From contig DAOUMU010000352.1 in assembly GCA_034409055.1 (NCBI GenBank), positions 1 through 17,809 of the forward strand: DNA of 17,809 nucleotides. Reading direction: 5' to 3'. Made by a program: the position numbers and the translations under genes. Numbering within the stretch: the first letter of the stretch is position 1; each line of letters opens with the position of its first letter. The stretch comes from DAOUMU01 sp034409055. GTDB lineage: Bacteria > Chloroflexota > Anaerolineae > 4572-78 > J111. Shown here piece by piece: positions 1 to 6,861 of the stretch. The notes below the pieces were generated by a model. That model saw nothing but the letters and a program-made list of their open reading frames with translations, did no database searches and was not told where the DNA came from.

Positions 1-113
1 TGGCTTACTTGGCCGCCAACGCTCAATGGCTTGGCATCCTTAAACCCAAACGCAAGCGTAAACAACTTTCTTTTGAGTTGGTAAAGAACTTGACAAATCC
101 TGTCCCTGCTTAA
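1..113 (+). CDS. 3' end of an unidentified gene (partial)
   Basis: Frame 3 is open from the left edge to a TAA at 111-113 and encodes about 36 residues. They begin AYLAANAQWLGILK and contain a basic run (KPKRKRK) near the middle. I do not recognise the family. A basic C-terminal tail next to a dispersed-repeat fragment would fit the end of a transposase-like gene, but nothing visible proves it. The stretch is too short to exclude a chance open frame, and the two other forward frames are closed by stops. Confidence 0.3.
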   Translation, partial: AYLAANAQWLGILKPKRKRKQLSFELVKNLTNPVPA

Positions 114-130
114 CTTGTAACAAATGCCAT

Positions 131-158
131 AAGGGCATAGACGACGAGGAATCCCCGA
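131..158 (+). repeat. Dispersed repeat fragment, copy A
   Basis: These 28 bases, containing GGCATAGACGACGAGGAATC, recur at 6834-6861 with one C/T difference. The fragment ends 18 bases before the MttB-family start codon. The second copy is embedded in a larger repeat rich in the CTGAGCGAAGC-type core, so this copy is probably a truncated member of the same dispersed intergenic family. Confidence 0.7.
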
Positions 159-176
159 CAACGAATAGGGAGATGC

Positions 177-1718
177 ATGGCCCCAAAGCGAAAACACCGT
201 AAACGCCGAGAGCGTCAACAGCCAAATGCCGTGCTACCTGGCCTGGAGGGCGGGTGGTACAAACCCCTCAAAGATGATGACGTGAAGCGCATTCACGAAG
301 CCTCGCTGGCAGTTTTGGAGCGTACCGGCATCCAAGTAATGCCCTCGGAATGCCGGGAGATCTTCCGCCAGGCCGGGGCCAGGGTTGATGACGAGCACAA
401 CCGGGTCTTTATTCCACCCAGTATGGTCGAGGATGCCCTGGCCACCGCCCGCAACAAAGTGGTCCTGTGCGGACGAGACCCCAGGCACGATATGGTGTTA
501 GAAGGTCGGCGGGTCTATATGGGCACCGGCGGCGCGGCAGTCCAGGTACTTGATCTGAACACCCAACGGATACGTGAGTCTACCCTGGTCGATGTGGCCA
601 GGATTGGCCGGTTGGTTGACGCGCTCGACAACATTCATTTTTACCTGCGGGCCTGCGTGGCCCGCGATATTCCGATCGAGTTATTGGATATCAACACTTA
701 TTACGCCGCCACTACCAACACCACCAAGCACGTCACGGTCAATTGCTTCGATGTAAAGTCGGCCCAGGATGTCATCGAGATGGCGGCCATGATTACCGGG
801 AGCAAGGAAGCGCTCCGAGAACGTCCGATCGTCTCTTTGACCGCCTGCTGGACGGTCAGCCCCCTGCGCTACGCCCCCGAGACGGTCGAGGTGGTCACCG
901 AACTGGTGCGCCAGGAGATACCGGTGTTTCTATCCTCAGCCCCTCAATCAGGGGCCACCAGTCCGGCCGCCCTGGCCGGTTCCCTGGTGCAGATTAACGC
1001 CGAGGAACTATCCGGACTTACTTATACCCAATTGGTCAAACCGGGTACACCGGTGATCCTGGGCTATGTTCCCTCGGTCTCAGACCTGCGGACAGGCAAC
1101 TTTGTCGGCGGGGCTCCAGAATTTGCCTTGATGCACGCGGCAGTGGCTCAACTGGGTCAGTTTTACAACTTGCCGGTGTACAACTCGTCGGGGTTGGCCG
1201 ACTCCAAGATTCCCGATATTCAGGCCGGTTATGAAAAAGGAATCACCGGTCTGGCCGCGGCTCTGGCCGGAGCCAACTACATCCATCACTCGGCCGGTTT
1301 TCTGGAGTCTATGCTGACGGTGGCCTATGAGCAATATGTTATCGATGACGATATTAACGGATCGATCATGCGGGCGGTGCGTGGCATCGAAGTGACCGAT
1401 GAAACTCTATCGGTCGATGTGATCGACCAGGTTTGCCGGGGAGAGGGCCATTACCTGGGCACCCAGCAGAGCATGGCCCTCATGAACACTGAATATTACT
1501 ACCCCCATACCGGTAATCGCCAACACCGTCGAGACTGGGAACTTGGGGGCGAATTGGATATGTGGCAACGGGCCCGGCAAAAAGCCAGGCAAATTCTGGA
1601 AACTTACCAGCCCCAACCTATTCCACCCGAGATCGATGCTGCCATTCGAGAACGGTTTGAAATTCTTTTGCCAGAAGAATTAGCCTATGTATCCTCTTTA
1701 AATTTGTTGGTGACGTAG
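177..1718 (+). CDS. MttB-family trimethylamine/betaine:corrinoid methyltransferase-like protein, non-pyrrolysine type
   Basis: The 513-residue product resembles the MttB superfamily, whose members move a methyl group from a quaternary or tertiary amine to the cobalt of a small corrinoid protein in the cytoplasm. Family-like blocks include GGAPEFALMHAA near residue 311, the IPDIQAGYEKG block near 345, and a C-terminal LDMWQRARQKARQILE helix before the end. Length is normal for the family (about 480-510). The frame has no internal TAG, so it belongs to the pyrrolysine-free branch, which includes glycine-betaine (MtgB-type) and other amine demethylases; the substrate cannot be read from sequence. 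The start is set by AGGGAG at 167-172, four bases upstream. The N-terminus is unusually basic (KRKHRKRRER). No corrinoid protein, activase or methyltransferase partner is adjacent, so it stands alone here. It ends in TAG just before a terminator-like hairpin. Confidence 0.88.
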   Translation: MAPKRKHRKRRERQQPNAVLPGLEGGWYKPLKDDDVKRIHEASLAVLERTGIQVMPSECREIFRQAGARVDDEHNRVFIPPSMVEDALATARNKVVLCGRDPRHDMVLEGRRVYMGTGGAAVQVLDLNTQRIRESTLVDVARIGRLVDALDNIHFYLRACVARDIPIELLDINTYYAATTNTTKHVTVNCFDVKSAQDVIEMAAMITGSKEALRERPIVSLTACWTVSPLRYAPETVEVVTELVRQEIPVFLSSAPQSGATSPAALAGSLVQINAEELSGLTYTQLVKPGTPVILGYVPSVSDLRTGNFVGGAPEFALMHAAVAQLGQFYNLPVYNSSGLADSKIPDIQAGYEKGITGLAAALAGANYIHHSAGFLESMLTVAYEQYVIDDDINGSIMRAVRGIEVTDETLSVDVIDQVCRGEGHYLGTQQSMALMNTEYYYPHTGNRQHRRDWELGGELDMWQRARQKARQILETYQPQPIPPEIDAAIRERFEILLPEELAYVSSLNLLVT

Positions 1719-1723
1719 GGGCG

Positions 1724-1748
1724 AGGCAAGCCGGAGCGCGGCTTGTTT
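1724..1748 (+). terminator. Candidate intrinsic terminator after the MttB-family gene
   Basis: A stem of ten pairs (AGGCAAGCCG with CGGCTTGTTT, three of them A-U or G-U at the base) closes a five-base loop, starting six bases after the TAG stop. The right arm runs into a short T-rich stretch. There is no long U tract, so efficiency is uncertain. The rest of the gap up to 1877 shows no gene. Confidence 0.5.
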
Positions 1749-1877
1749 GCTTCGATCACTACCAATCCGACTTGCAGAATAATAGAATGGTTAAAACAAT
1801 TTCATACATCGCGCCGGATATCCTCAAACGGTACTACATCGTTTCCTTGACTTGTTGTTTGGCCCGCTGATCAATTT

Positions 1878-2363
1878 CTAAAAGCTCATCAATTTCCTCT
1901 TTACGGTTTCTATTAAACCTCCAAAGCTACTAACCGTTTGCACCCCATATCGTTTGCACACAATGTCAACATTCCCTTTGCGCCAATAGCCATCCGGACA
2001 ACAAACAATCAACTTCCCACTTCTGGCAAAAAGCCCAAGTTCCAATAAAGCGATCGGGGATTTCGTGGCGGGCGAAAAATACATGGCGATAACATCCGCT
2101 CTTTCTTGAGCCTCCAGTTCCCACTCGCCTTGTTCTCGAAATTGTTTGTTCTCGATGCTTTGCACCCAGGTTGAGTCCCACTTCTCCCGCCGGGGATTTA
2201 AGAGCACCACCTCTATCTGCTGAAATGCTTGCTCAAACGCTGCTTGCCAGTTTGTGGCCCTGCCCATTTCGATGGAACCGGCCAGAAACACTGATTTGTC
2301 ATTTGGATGAAGATAGAGTGGATGCGGGGGTTTGATAATTTTTGCCATTTTGTAAATACTCAC
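1878..2363 (-). CDS. Nucleoside 2-deoxyribosyltransferase-like protein
   Basis: The 161-residue soluble protein fits the nucleoside 2-deoxyribosyltransferase-like fold (the bacterial/phage branch often labelled Nuc_deoxyri_tr2). Visible features are the N-terminal VFLAGSIEMG strand-turn (residues 25-34), LNPRRE (55-60) typical of the nucleotide-binding loop, an E-R-A-D-V-I strand (87-92), and SPIALLELGLFA (102-113), whose Glu108 lies where the family places its catalytic acid. Such enzymes transfer or hydrolyse deoxyribosyl groups of nucleosides; some relatives are phage- or defence-linked. The frame begins with GTG at 2363; an internal ATG at codon 6 is an equal candidate because neither has a clear Shine-Dalgarno. 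It lies 29 bases after the DedA-family stop, on the same strand, so co-transcription is likely although the functions look unrelated. Confidence 0.75.
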   Translation of the reverse strand: MSIYKMAKIIKPPHPLYLHPNDKSVFLAGSIEMGRATNWQAAFEQAFQQIEVVLLNPRREKWDSTWVQSIENKQFREQGEWELEAQERADVIAMYFSPATKSPIALLELGLFARSGKLIVCCPDGYWRKGNVDIVCKRYGVQTVSSFGGLIETVKRKLMSF

Positions 2364-2392
2364 AGGTAGTATCCAATTTCATTCTGAGGCCA

Positions 2393-3013
2393 TCAGGCGC
2401 GCTCCGCAACCGCTGCTATGGCTCGTTGTCGGCGGAAGATGATGAATATGCCCGCGCAGAGAATAACCACCCCAACTAACACACCGCTAAAATCACTAAC
2501 GAATTGGCTCATTTCCTCCCACTGGCTGCTAAATGCATACCCCACTCCCCCAAACAGCAGCAGCCAGGTCAATTCTCCGGCCACATCGTAGGCGATAAAT
2601 CTCGAGAACGGGTAACCGGCGCTACCGGCCACCAGATTGGTTGGAATCGCAATAGGTGTTAACAGCCAGCGGGTCAGATAAACGGCGATACCGCCCCGTT
2701 GTTGGAGATTCATTTCCGCTTTTTGCCAGGTCGTAGAATTCCCAAACCGCTTCAAAATCGGGCCACGGGCAAACCGGCCCATCCCATAGCTGATCGAGTC
2801 CCCCAGGCTTGCCCCAATCAGGGCCGAGGCCAGGGCCGGATAGAGCTCGAGCATGCCCTGCCGGACAAACGCGCCCGCTGCCAGGACCAAAAATGTACCC
2901 GGCGCTGGCAGCCCCGCTGCCCCTAACAGTAAGGCCAAAAATAGCATCGAGGGGCCGTAAATAATAACCCAGGTCAGCAAGGAGTCGGACAGGTCGGATA
3001 AAGAAATTGTCAT
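2393..3013 (-). CDS. DedA/VTT-family (SNARE-associated) integral membrane protein
   Basis: The 206-residue, strongly hydrophobic protein matches the DedA/VTT family, implicated in lipid (undecaprenyl-phosphate or phospholipid) translocation and proton-dependent membrane homeostasis. Hydrophobic segments lie near residues 13-34, 39-51, 58-72, 108-130, 147-161 and 177-193. Typical blocks are LPAPGTFLVLAAGAF (35-49), GDSISYGMGRFARG (71-84) with Asp72 and Arg80, and the re-entrant loop LTRWLLTPIAIPTNLVAGSAG (113-133) with Arg115. Two usual charged positions look changed: the first loop has no acidic residue (PAPGT), and the second Arg of the R-x(n)-P-x-x-R loop is replaced (PIAIPT). The start overlaps the upstream stop as ATGA, with GGGAG seven to eight bases upstream, indicating translational coupling. 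Confidence 0.85.
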   Translation of the reverse strand: MTISLSDLSDSLLTWVIIYGPSMLFLALLLGAAGLPAPGTFLVLAAGAFVRQGMLELYPALASALIGASLGDSISYGMGRFARGPILKRFGNSTTWQKAEMNLQQRGGIAVYLTRWLLTPIAIPTNLVAGSAGYPFSRFIAYDVAGELTWLLLFGGVGYAFSSQWEEMSQFVSDFSGVLVGVVILCAGIFIIFRRQRAIAAVAERA

Positions 3014-3645
3014 TGTTGTTCTCCCTCGTATTGGGCCAACGCCGCTTTAATCGCTTCTATCAATCCGCGCCGTCCGCCTTCGTAGTCTGTAAGGTCGGCT
3101 AAATGGTCCAGGGGCCTGGCGACATAATCATCTTCTGCGCCAAGGCCAAGTTGCTCGAGCAGATATTCCTCCGACACGCCGGTACTGTTGGCAATGTAGC
3201 GGATGGTCATCCAGGGGCGAATATCGTCCAGCCCGGTAACAACCGGATTTTCGCGATAGTCCAGGATTGCATTCGCTACCGTGTCCACAATGACCGGATA
3301 ATCGCCTTTGGCTGATTTTCCTAACTGGTACATACGGTTCAGGTGGCCCAGGGTATCGTTGCTATTGCGTCGATTAAACGAAATATCAAGCTGGGCAAAG
3401 ATATATTCTTCGGGGACAGCGTAGGCCACGCTCACGTACCGAACGGTCATCCAGGGGCGGATGGCCTCAATACTGGCCACGCCCCGGTCCAACCCTTGCT
3501 CACGGATGAATTGCAACTGGCGATAGGACTTAACCGCCCTCATTCCGTAGAAAATAGTTACGCACAGGCCGATGGCCATCAAGGCAATGGCCAGAGTTTG
3601 TCGCTTTAACAAAATTTTGGGCGCTTGTTTTTTTACAGTTTCCAT
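3010..3645 (-). CDS. Membrane-anchored protein with a duplicated ~80-residue IRPWMT domain, unknown function
   Basis: I chose the ATG at 3645 (211 residues), not the GTG at 3717, because AAAGG lies seven bases upstream. The N-terminus is short and basic (KKQAPKILLKRQ), followed by one membrane helix (about residues 17-34), so the rest should lie outside the cytoplasmic membrane. Two units follow, starting near residues 62 and 142: IRPWMTVRYVSVAYAVPEEY and IRPWMTIRYIANSTGVSEEY. Each is followed by a helical stretch that also aligns (TLGHLNRMY with PLDHLADLT; IVDTVANAILDYRE with LIEAIKAALAQYEG). The pattern PWMT-x3-I-x4-GV-x-EE-x-L resembles short helical MTLxEVAxxxGVPxEELL segments found in other membrane proteins, but I assign no function. 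It is coupled to the DedA-family gene by ATGA overlap, suggesting the two membrane proteins work together. Confidence 0.75.
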   Translation of the reverse strand: METVKKQAPKILLKRQTLAIALMAIGLCVTIFYGMRAVKSYRQLQFIREQGLDRGVASIEAIRPWMTVRYVSVAYAVPEEYIFAQLDISFNRRNSNDTLGHLNRMYQLGKSAKGDYPVIVDTVANAILDYRENPVVTGLDDIRPWMTIRYIANSTGVSEEYLLEQLGLGAEDDYVARPLDHLADLTDYEGGRRGLIEAIKAALAQYEGEQQ

Positions 3646-3652
3646 AGCATTA

Positions 3653-3657
3653 CCTTT
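3653..3657 (-). promoter_or_regulatory. Shine-Dalgarno that selects the 3645 start
   Basis: On the minus strand AAAGG precedes ATG at 3645 by seven bases. The longer frame to 3717 has no such site, and its extra residues are not hydrophobic in a signal-like way. Confidence 0.55.
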
Positions 3658-3759
3658 GACTATACCTTGGTAGCCGCATAATTGAAATTGAAGCAGGTCA
3701 ATTGGTGGGAAATACACTATAATTCAAAAATCCCCAGGCCAGAAAAATTTATTAATTTC

Positions 3760-3788
3760 TTGTCAATCACTTGCGGTAATGGTATTAT
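3760..3788 (+). promoter_or_regulatory. Sigma70-like promoter upstream of the pseudokinase gene
   Basis: TTGTCA at 3760-3765, a 17-base spacer, and TATTAT at 3783-3788 match the -35 and -10 consensus in five of six positions each. It lies in the 244-base divergent gap between 3645 and 3890 and would give a leader of roughly 95 bases to the signalling module. Confidence 0.55.
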
Positions 3789-3833
3789 TTAAATAGTGAA
3801 GCGAGCATATAGTATCAAAGGGGTTTGTGCAAA

Positions 3834-3861
3834 TTGTCTAAGATCATTTATGGTGTATTAT
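3834..3861 (+). promoter_or_regulatory. Second, weaker promoter candidate of the signalling module
   Basis: TTGTCT at 3834-3839, a 16-base spacer and TATTAT at 3856-3861. The -35 matches in four of six positions. The -10 lies inside TATTATG, the same heptamer that forms one arm of the dyad at 7042-7057. Confidence 0.35.
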
Positions 3862-3877
3862 GTTAGGGTGAAAATGC

Positions 3878-3881
3878 GGAG
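3878..3881 (+). promoter_or_regulatory. Shine-Dalgarno deciding the start at 3890
   Basis: GGAG sits two bases before the ATG at 3884 but eight bases before the ATG at 3890, so the second ATG is the better start. Confidence 0.55.
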
Positions 3882-3889
3882 TAATGGGA

Positions 3890-4816
3890 ATGAGTGATAA
3901 TACTCCCTCATTGGAAGAATTTCTGACCAAGGCCATGGCTGTCTTACAAGCAACAGAGCGTAACTTGCAAGAGTTAGCCCAGATTGCTTTATCAAAATAT
4001 GAGCAGTCGCTCTCCAACCAAGAGAACGGTCGTCACGTCAGTACAGATGAAACAACCCTTTGGTTACAACAAATTGGCCGGCAGCTTTCAGATATTTCTG
4101 AACGCAGCAAGGTCCTGCAAACACATCTGCAAGATGATCTCGCCCCGCCGCTGGTCGATGATGATCATTGGCCCCGGGTGAGAATTTTGCAGAGCTATGA
4201 AGAAGAACGGATGCAAATAGCCCGCCAGTTGGAAGATAGTGTGGGGCAATTGCTGGCGAACGCGGTTTTCGAATTGGCTTCCTGTCGGCAACTCCTGGCC
4301 AGCGACAAAGAAGGGGTTTCCGATGGGCTGGAGGCGCTACAGGCTGAATTGGAACTGGGTTTGGCCGACTTTCGTCACTTTATCACCGAGTTGGAACCGA
4401 CCACCATCTTGAATAATTTCGGGTTGGCCGGAGGCATCAGACGCTACCTGGAACAGTACGAAGCCAAAACCGGCCTGAAAATGCGATTACGAATAAACAC
4501 GAACTTTGGTCGTCTGCCCACAATTATTGAAATTGCCATATTCCGCATTATTCAAGAGGCACTTAGTAACGTTTACCGCCATGCCAATGCCACTGAAGTG
4601 GAAGTGGTCTTTGAGGAGCAAGATGGTACACTTCAGTTTAGAATTATTGATAACGGTCATGGGGTGGCCTCTGAAAGAATTGGCCTGTCTCGGAAAAAAG
4701 TGGGCCTGGCTAGAATCAGTGATTACGCAGAATTATTAAACGGCACCTTGCGGATATTAAGTGAGCCAGGGCGGGGTACGCAAATGATTTTGTCAATCCC
4801 ATACCCGGCTTTGTAA
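3890..4816 (+). CDS. DegS/NarL-class histidine kinase homologue lacking the phosphoacceptor His (pseudokinase candidate)
   Basis: The protein has about 308 residues from ATG 3890 (310 from ATG 3884; numbers below use 3884). It has no membrane segment. Residues 10-95 are mostly helical and coiled-coil-like. A HisKA_3-type dimerisation region follows: EEERMQIARQLEDSVGQ at 106-122. In active relatives this reads ...R-x-L-H-D-x-x-x-Q; here His is Glu117, codon GAA at 4232-4234. The ATPase part looks intact: N box IQEALSNVYRHA (223-234), DNGHG (256-260), GLARISDYAELLNG (274-287), and a terminal GRGTQMILSIP. It can probably bind ATP and dimerise but should not autophosphorylate on the usual His. 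Position before a response regulator and a normal kinase suggests a modulator role, for example heterodimer partner or phosphatase-like regulator; that is inference. Confidence 0.85.
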   Translation: MSDNTPSLEEFLTKAMAVLQATERNLQELAQIALSKYEQSLSNQENGRHVSTDETTLWLQQIGRQLSDISERSKVLQTHLQDDLAPPLVDDDHWPRVRILQSYEEERMQIARQLEDSVGQLLANAVFELASCRQLLASDKEGVSDGLEALQAELELGLADFRHFITELEPTTILNNFGLAGGIRRYLEQYEAKTGLKMRLRINTNFGRLPTIIEIAIFRIIQEALSNVYRHANATEVEVVFEEQDGTLQFRIIDNGHGVASERIGLSRKKVGLARISDYAELLNGTLRILSEPGRGTQMILSIPYPAL

Positions 4817-4876
4817 TAAAAAATTTTCTCTTCCCAAAAACAAATCGGGAGGGGAGGTAACTGGAGATAAAAAATT

Positions 4877-5569
4877 ATGGCAAAAACAAGCATTCTACTG
4901 GTTGATGATCACCCGCTATTTCGACAGGGGTTACGAAGGGTCCTGGAAGCTCAAGAAGATTTAGAAGTGATTATGGAGGTGGCAGATGGGGAGGAGGCAT
5001 TGCGTCTGGCCAAGCAGCTTACTCCCGATGTGGTCATTATGGACATTAATCTGCCCCACATGAACGGCTTGCAAGTCACTCGTGAATTAAAACAAGCAGC
5101 GCCGGAAGTAGCCGTTATTATGCTCACGGCCTATCACGATGACGAGCAAATTTTTCACTCCGTTCGAGCCGGGGCGGCTGCCTACTTCCCGAAAGACGTT
5201 ACCCCGCGTCGTCTGGTGGAAGCCATCCGTCAGGTGAGTAAAGGGAACTACGTTATTGACGACGAAGTACTCAATAAGCCCGAAGTGGCCACCTGGCTAC
5301 TGCAACAATTCGATAAAGTGGCCTACGTAGATGGTATGCCCAACGAAATGTTTGCCCCGCTCTCTCCGCGCGAAATGGAAATTTTGCAACACATTGCCAA
5401 GGGACAGAGTAATAAGGAAGTCGCTTACGAGTTGGGTATTAGTCGTCAAACTGTCAAAAATCATATGACCAGCATTCTGCGCAAGCTGGCTGTAAATGAC
5501 CGTACTCAAGCGGCCCTGTACGCCGTTAAACGAGGTTGGATTCGTTTGTACGACGATGAAGAAAAATAG
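4877..5569 (+). CDS. NarL/LuxR-family response regulator
   Basis: The 230-residue two-domain regulator has a receiver at residues 5-120 with acidic pocket Asp10-Asp11, phosphoacceptor Asp56 (DVVIMDINLP), Thr84 and Lys106, so all catalytic positions are present. A linker (about 121-158) leads to a LuxR-type helix-turn-helix at about 160-225 (LSPREMEILQHIAKGQSNKE, then GISRQTVKNHM), typical of DNA-binding output that dimerises on inverted repeats. GGAG at 4863-4866 lies ten bases before the ATG. It is 60 bases after the pseudokinase and 12 bases before the DegS-like kinase, so it is the expected receiver of that kinase. The linker after the receiver (NKPEVATWLLQQFDKVAYVDGMP) is longer than in compact family members. 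Target genes are not shown by sequence; the dyad at 7042-7057 is one candidate. Confidence 0.93.
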   Translation: MAKTSILLVDDHPLFRQGLRRVLEAQEDLEVIMEVADGEEALRLAKQLTPDVVIMDINLPHMNGLQVTRELKQAAPEVAVIMLTAYHDDEQIFHSVRAGAAAYFPKDVTPRRLVEAIRQVSKGNYVIDDEVLNKPEVATWLLQQFDKVAYVDGMPNEMFAPLSPREMEILQHIAKGQSNKEVAYELGISRQTVKNHMTSILRKLAVNDRTQAALYAVKRGWIRLYDDEEK

Positions 5570-5581
5570 GGGGTAAGAAGT

Positions 5582-6685
5582 ATGACCTTACAAAGATTAA
5601 GCCGGTTGGGCCAGGAAGAACCACCTGCGGAAGAACCAGCCCCCTTGACCCCAGCCCAGGTCCTGGAAGATACTGACCAGGAGTATGAGCAAATTCAAAA
5701 AGAACTAAAAGAAGTGGATATGCTCATTAAGCAGAGCACAAACGAGGTCGAAAAACTGGCTCAACGTAATGCCCAACTGACCAACAAGCTGCGGACCATG
5801 GAGGCAAACATTGATACTGTCCCCCGCCAGGACATCAAGGAGATCTATAACGCCGCTCAAGAAGCGCAGATGCGCCTGTTTATGATGCGGGGTCAGGTGG
5901 AACAACTGCAAACCAGACAGGAACATCTGAAACGTTTCGCTGATACCCTGCGAAAAATTCTGGATGTTTCCGGGGCACTGGTTGATTCACCAGAGAGTAG
6001 CGATAAGAGCCCAGGCATCGGTGGCGACGGCGAGGGGAGTGGGATTGTTAAAATTATCAACGCCCAGGAAAATGAACGGCAACGTCTGGCTAATCAACTG
6101 CATGATGGCCCGGCCCAATCACTGACGAACCTGATCTTACAAGCAGAAATTTGCGAACGTTTATTTGATTCGGATCCGGGCCAGGCCAGAACAGAGCTGA
6201 CCGAACTGAAGCAAGCCGTTACCAACACCTTTCAGAAGGTCCGCGAGTTTATTTTTGATCTTCGTCCGATGATGCTTGACGATCTGGGCCTTAATCCGAC
6301 GTTGAAGAAGAGTCTGGAAGAGTACGAACAAAAGAATGGCATTGCTTGCAATCTGACCATTAGTGGCAAGGACATCCGGCTAGCGCCTCATGCCGAAGTG
6401 ACCATTTTCCGGGTCATTCAAGAACTCCTGCAAAATGTCAGAAATCACGCCCAAGCCACCCACGTACAGATATCTTTAGATATTCATGATGAGCGGGCCA
6501 AGATCGTGGTCGAAGATGACGGGAGTGGCTTTGATACCGCCCAGGCATTAACGGCTGCCCACCAGCGCAAAACAATCGGCTTGAGTTCAATGAAAGACCA
6601 GGTTGATATGTTGGGTGGCGAGCTTACCATTGATAGCGCGCTTGGTAGAGGCACCCGGGTCGAATTCTGGGTACCGGTGACGTAA
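5582..6685 (+). CDS. DegS-like cytoplasmic sensor histidine kinase
   Basis: The 367-residue protein has no membrane segment, like Bacillus DegS. Residues 1-25 are acidic and Pro-rich; about 30-130 form a long coiled coil (EYEQIQKELKEVDMLIKQ onward) resembling the DegS sensory domain; a Gly/Ser-rich linker lies at 136-154. The HisKA_3 box ENERQRLANQLHDGPAQS (163-180) carries the phosphoacceptor His174, followed by the conserved LRPMMLDDLGLNPTLKKSLE block (227-246). The ATPase domain has QELLQNVRNHA (280-290), DDGSGF (312-317), GLSSMKDQVDMLGG (333-346) and GRGTRVEFWVP. All catalytic features are present, so it should autophosphorylate and pass phosphate to the regulator encoded 12 bases upstream. 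A GGGGTAAG site precedes the ATG. What it senses is unknown; the signal is probably cytoplasmic or delivered by a protein. Confidence 0.93.
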   Translation: MTLQRLSRLGQEEPPAEEPAPLTPAQVLEDTDQEYEQIQKELKEVDMLIKQSTNEVEKLAQRNAQLTNKLRTMEANIDTVPRQDIKEIYNAAQEAQMRLFMMRGQVEQLQTRQEHLKRFADTLRKILDVSGALVDSPESSDKSPGIGGDGEGSGIVKIINAQENERQRLANQLHDGPAQSLTNLILQAEICERLFDSDPGQARTELTELKQAVTNTFQKVREFIFDLRPMMLDDLGLNPTLKKSLEEYEQKNGIACNLTISGKDIRLAPHAEVTIFRVIQELLQNVRNHAQATHVQISLDIHDERAKIVVEDDGSGFDTAQALTAAHQRKTIGLSSMKDQVDMLGGELTIDSALGRGTRVEFWVPVT

Positions 6686-6709
6686 TAGAGGCGGTCTCCA
6701 TTTAGGGTA

Positions 6710-6733
6710 GGCCGGGCATCCCCATGCCCGGCC
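6710..6733 (+). terminator. GC-rich hairpin after the kinase gene
   Basis: A perfect ten-base inverted repeat (GGCCGGGCAT / ATGCCCGGCC) around a CCCC loop starts 24 bases after the kinase stop. There is no U tract downstream, so it is either a weak or factor-assisted terminator or a REP-like palindrome. Its position at the end of the signalling operon supports a role at the 3' end of that transcript. Confidence 0.5.
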
Positions 6734-6833
6734 ATCTATTCCCCGATTATTTTCTTAAATTCCATGTAACTGCCTACCCTCATGTCATTCCGAGAGCTTG
6801 TCCTGAGCGAAGCCGAAGGAAGCGCAGTCCCCA

Positions 6834-6861
6834 AAGGGCATAGACGACGAGGAATCTCCGA
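6834..6861 (+). repeat. Dispersed repeat, copy B
   Basis: It matches 131-158 at 27 of 28 positions and forms the left flank of the palindrome at 6849-6948. Both copies are intergenic. Confidence 0.7.

Noticed and set aside
40..225. 61-codon minus-strand frame
   Set aside because: It crosses the repeat fragment and the start of the methyltransferase gene and shows no family features.
1716..1770. Possible pyrrolysine read-through of the TAG at the end of the MttB-family gene
   Set aside because: The TAG is at the normal C-terminal end of the family, whereas pyrrolysine in MttB is internal, and a terminator-like hairpin follows directly.
3646..3717. 24-codon N-terminal extension of the duplicated-domain protein
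   Set aside because: It would use a GTG without a ribosome site, while the ATG at 3645 has AAAGG at good spacing directly before a basic region and membrane helix.
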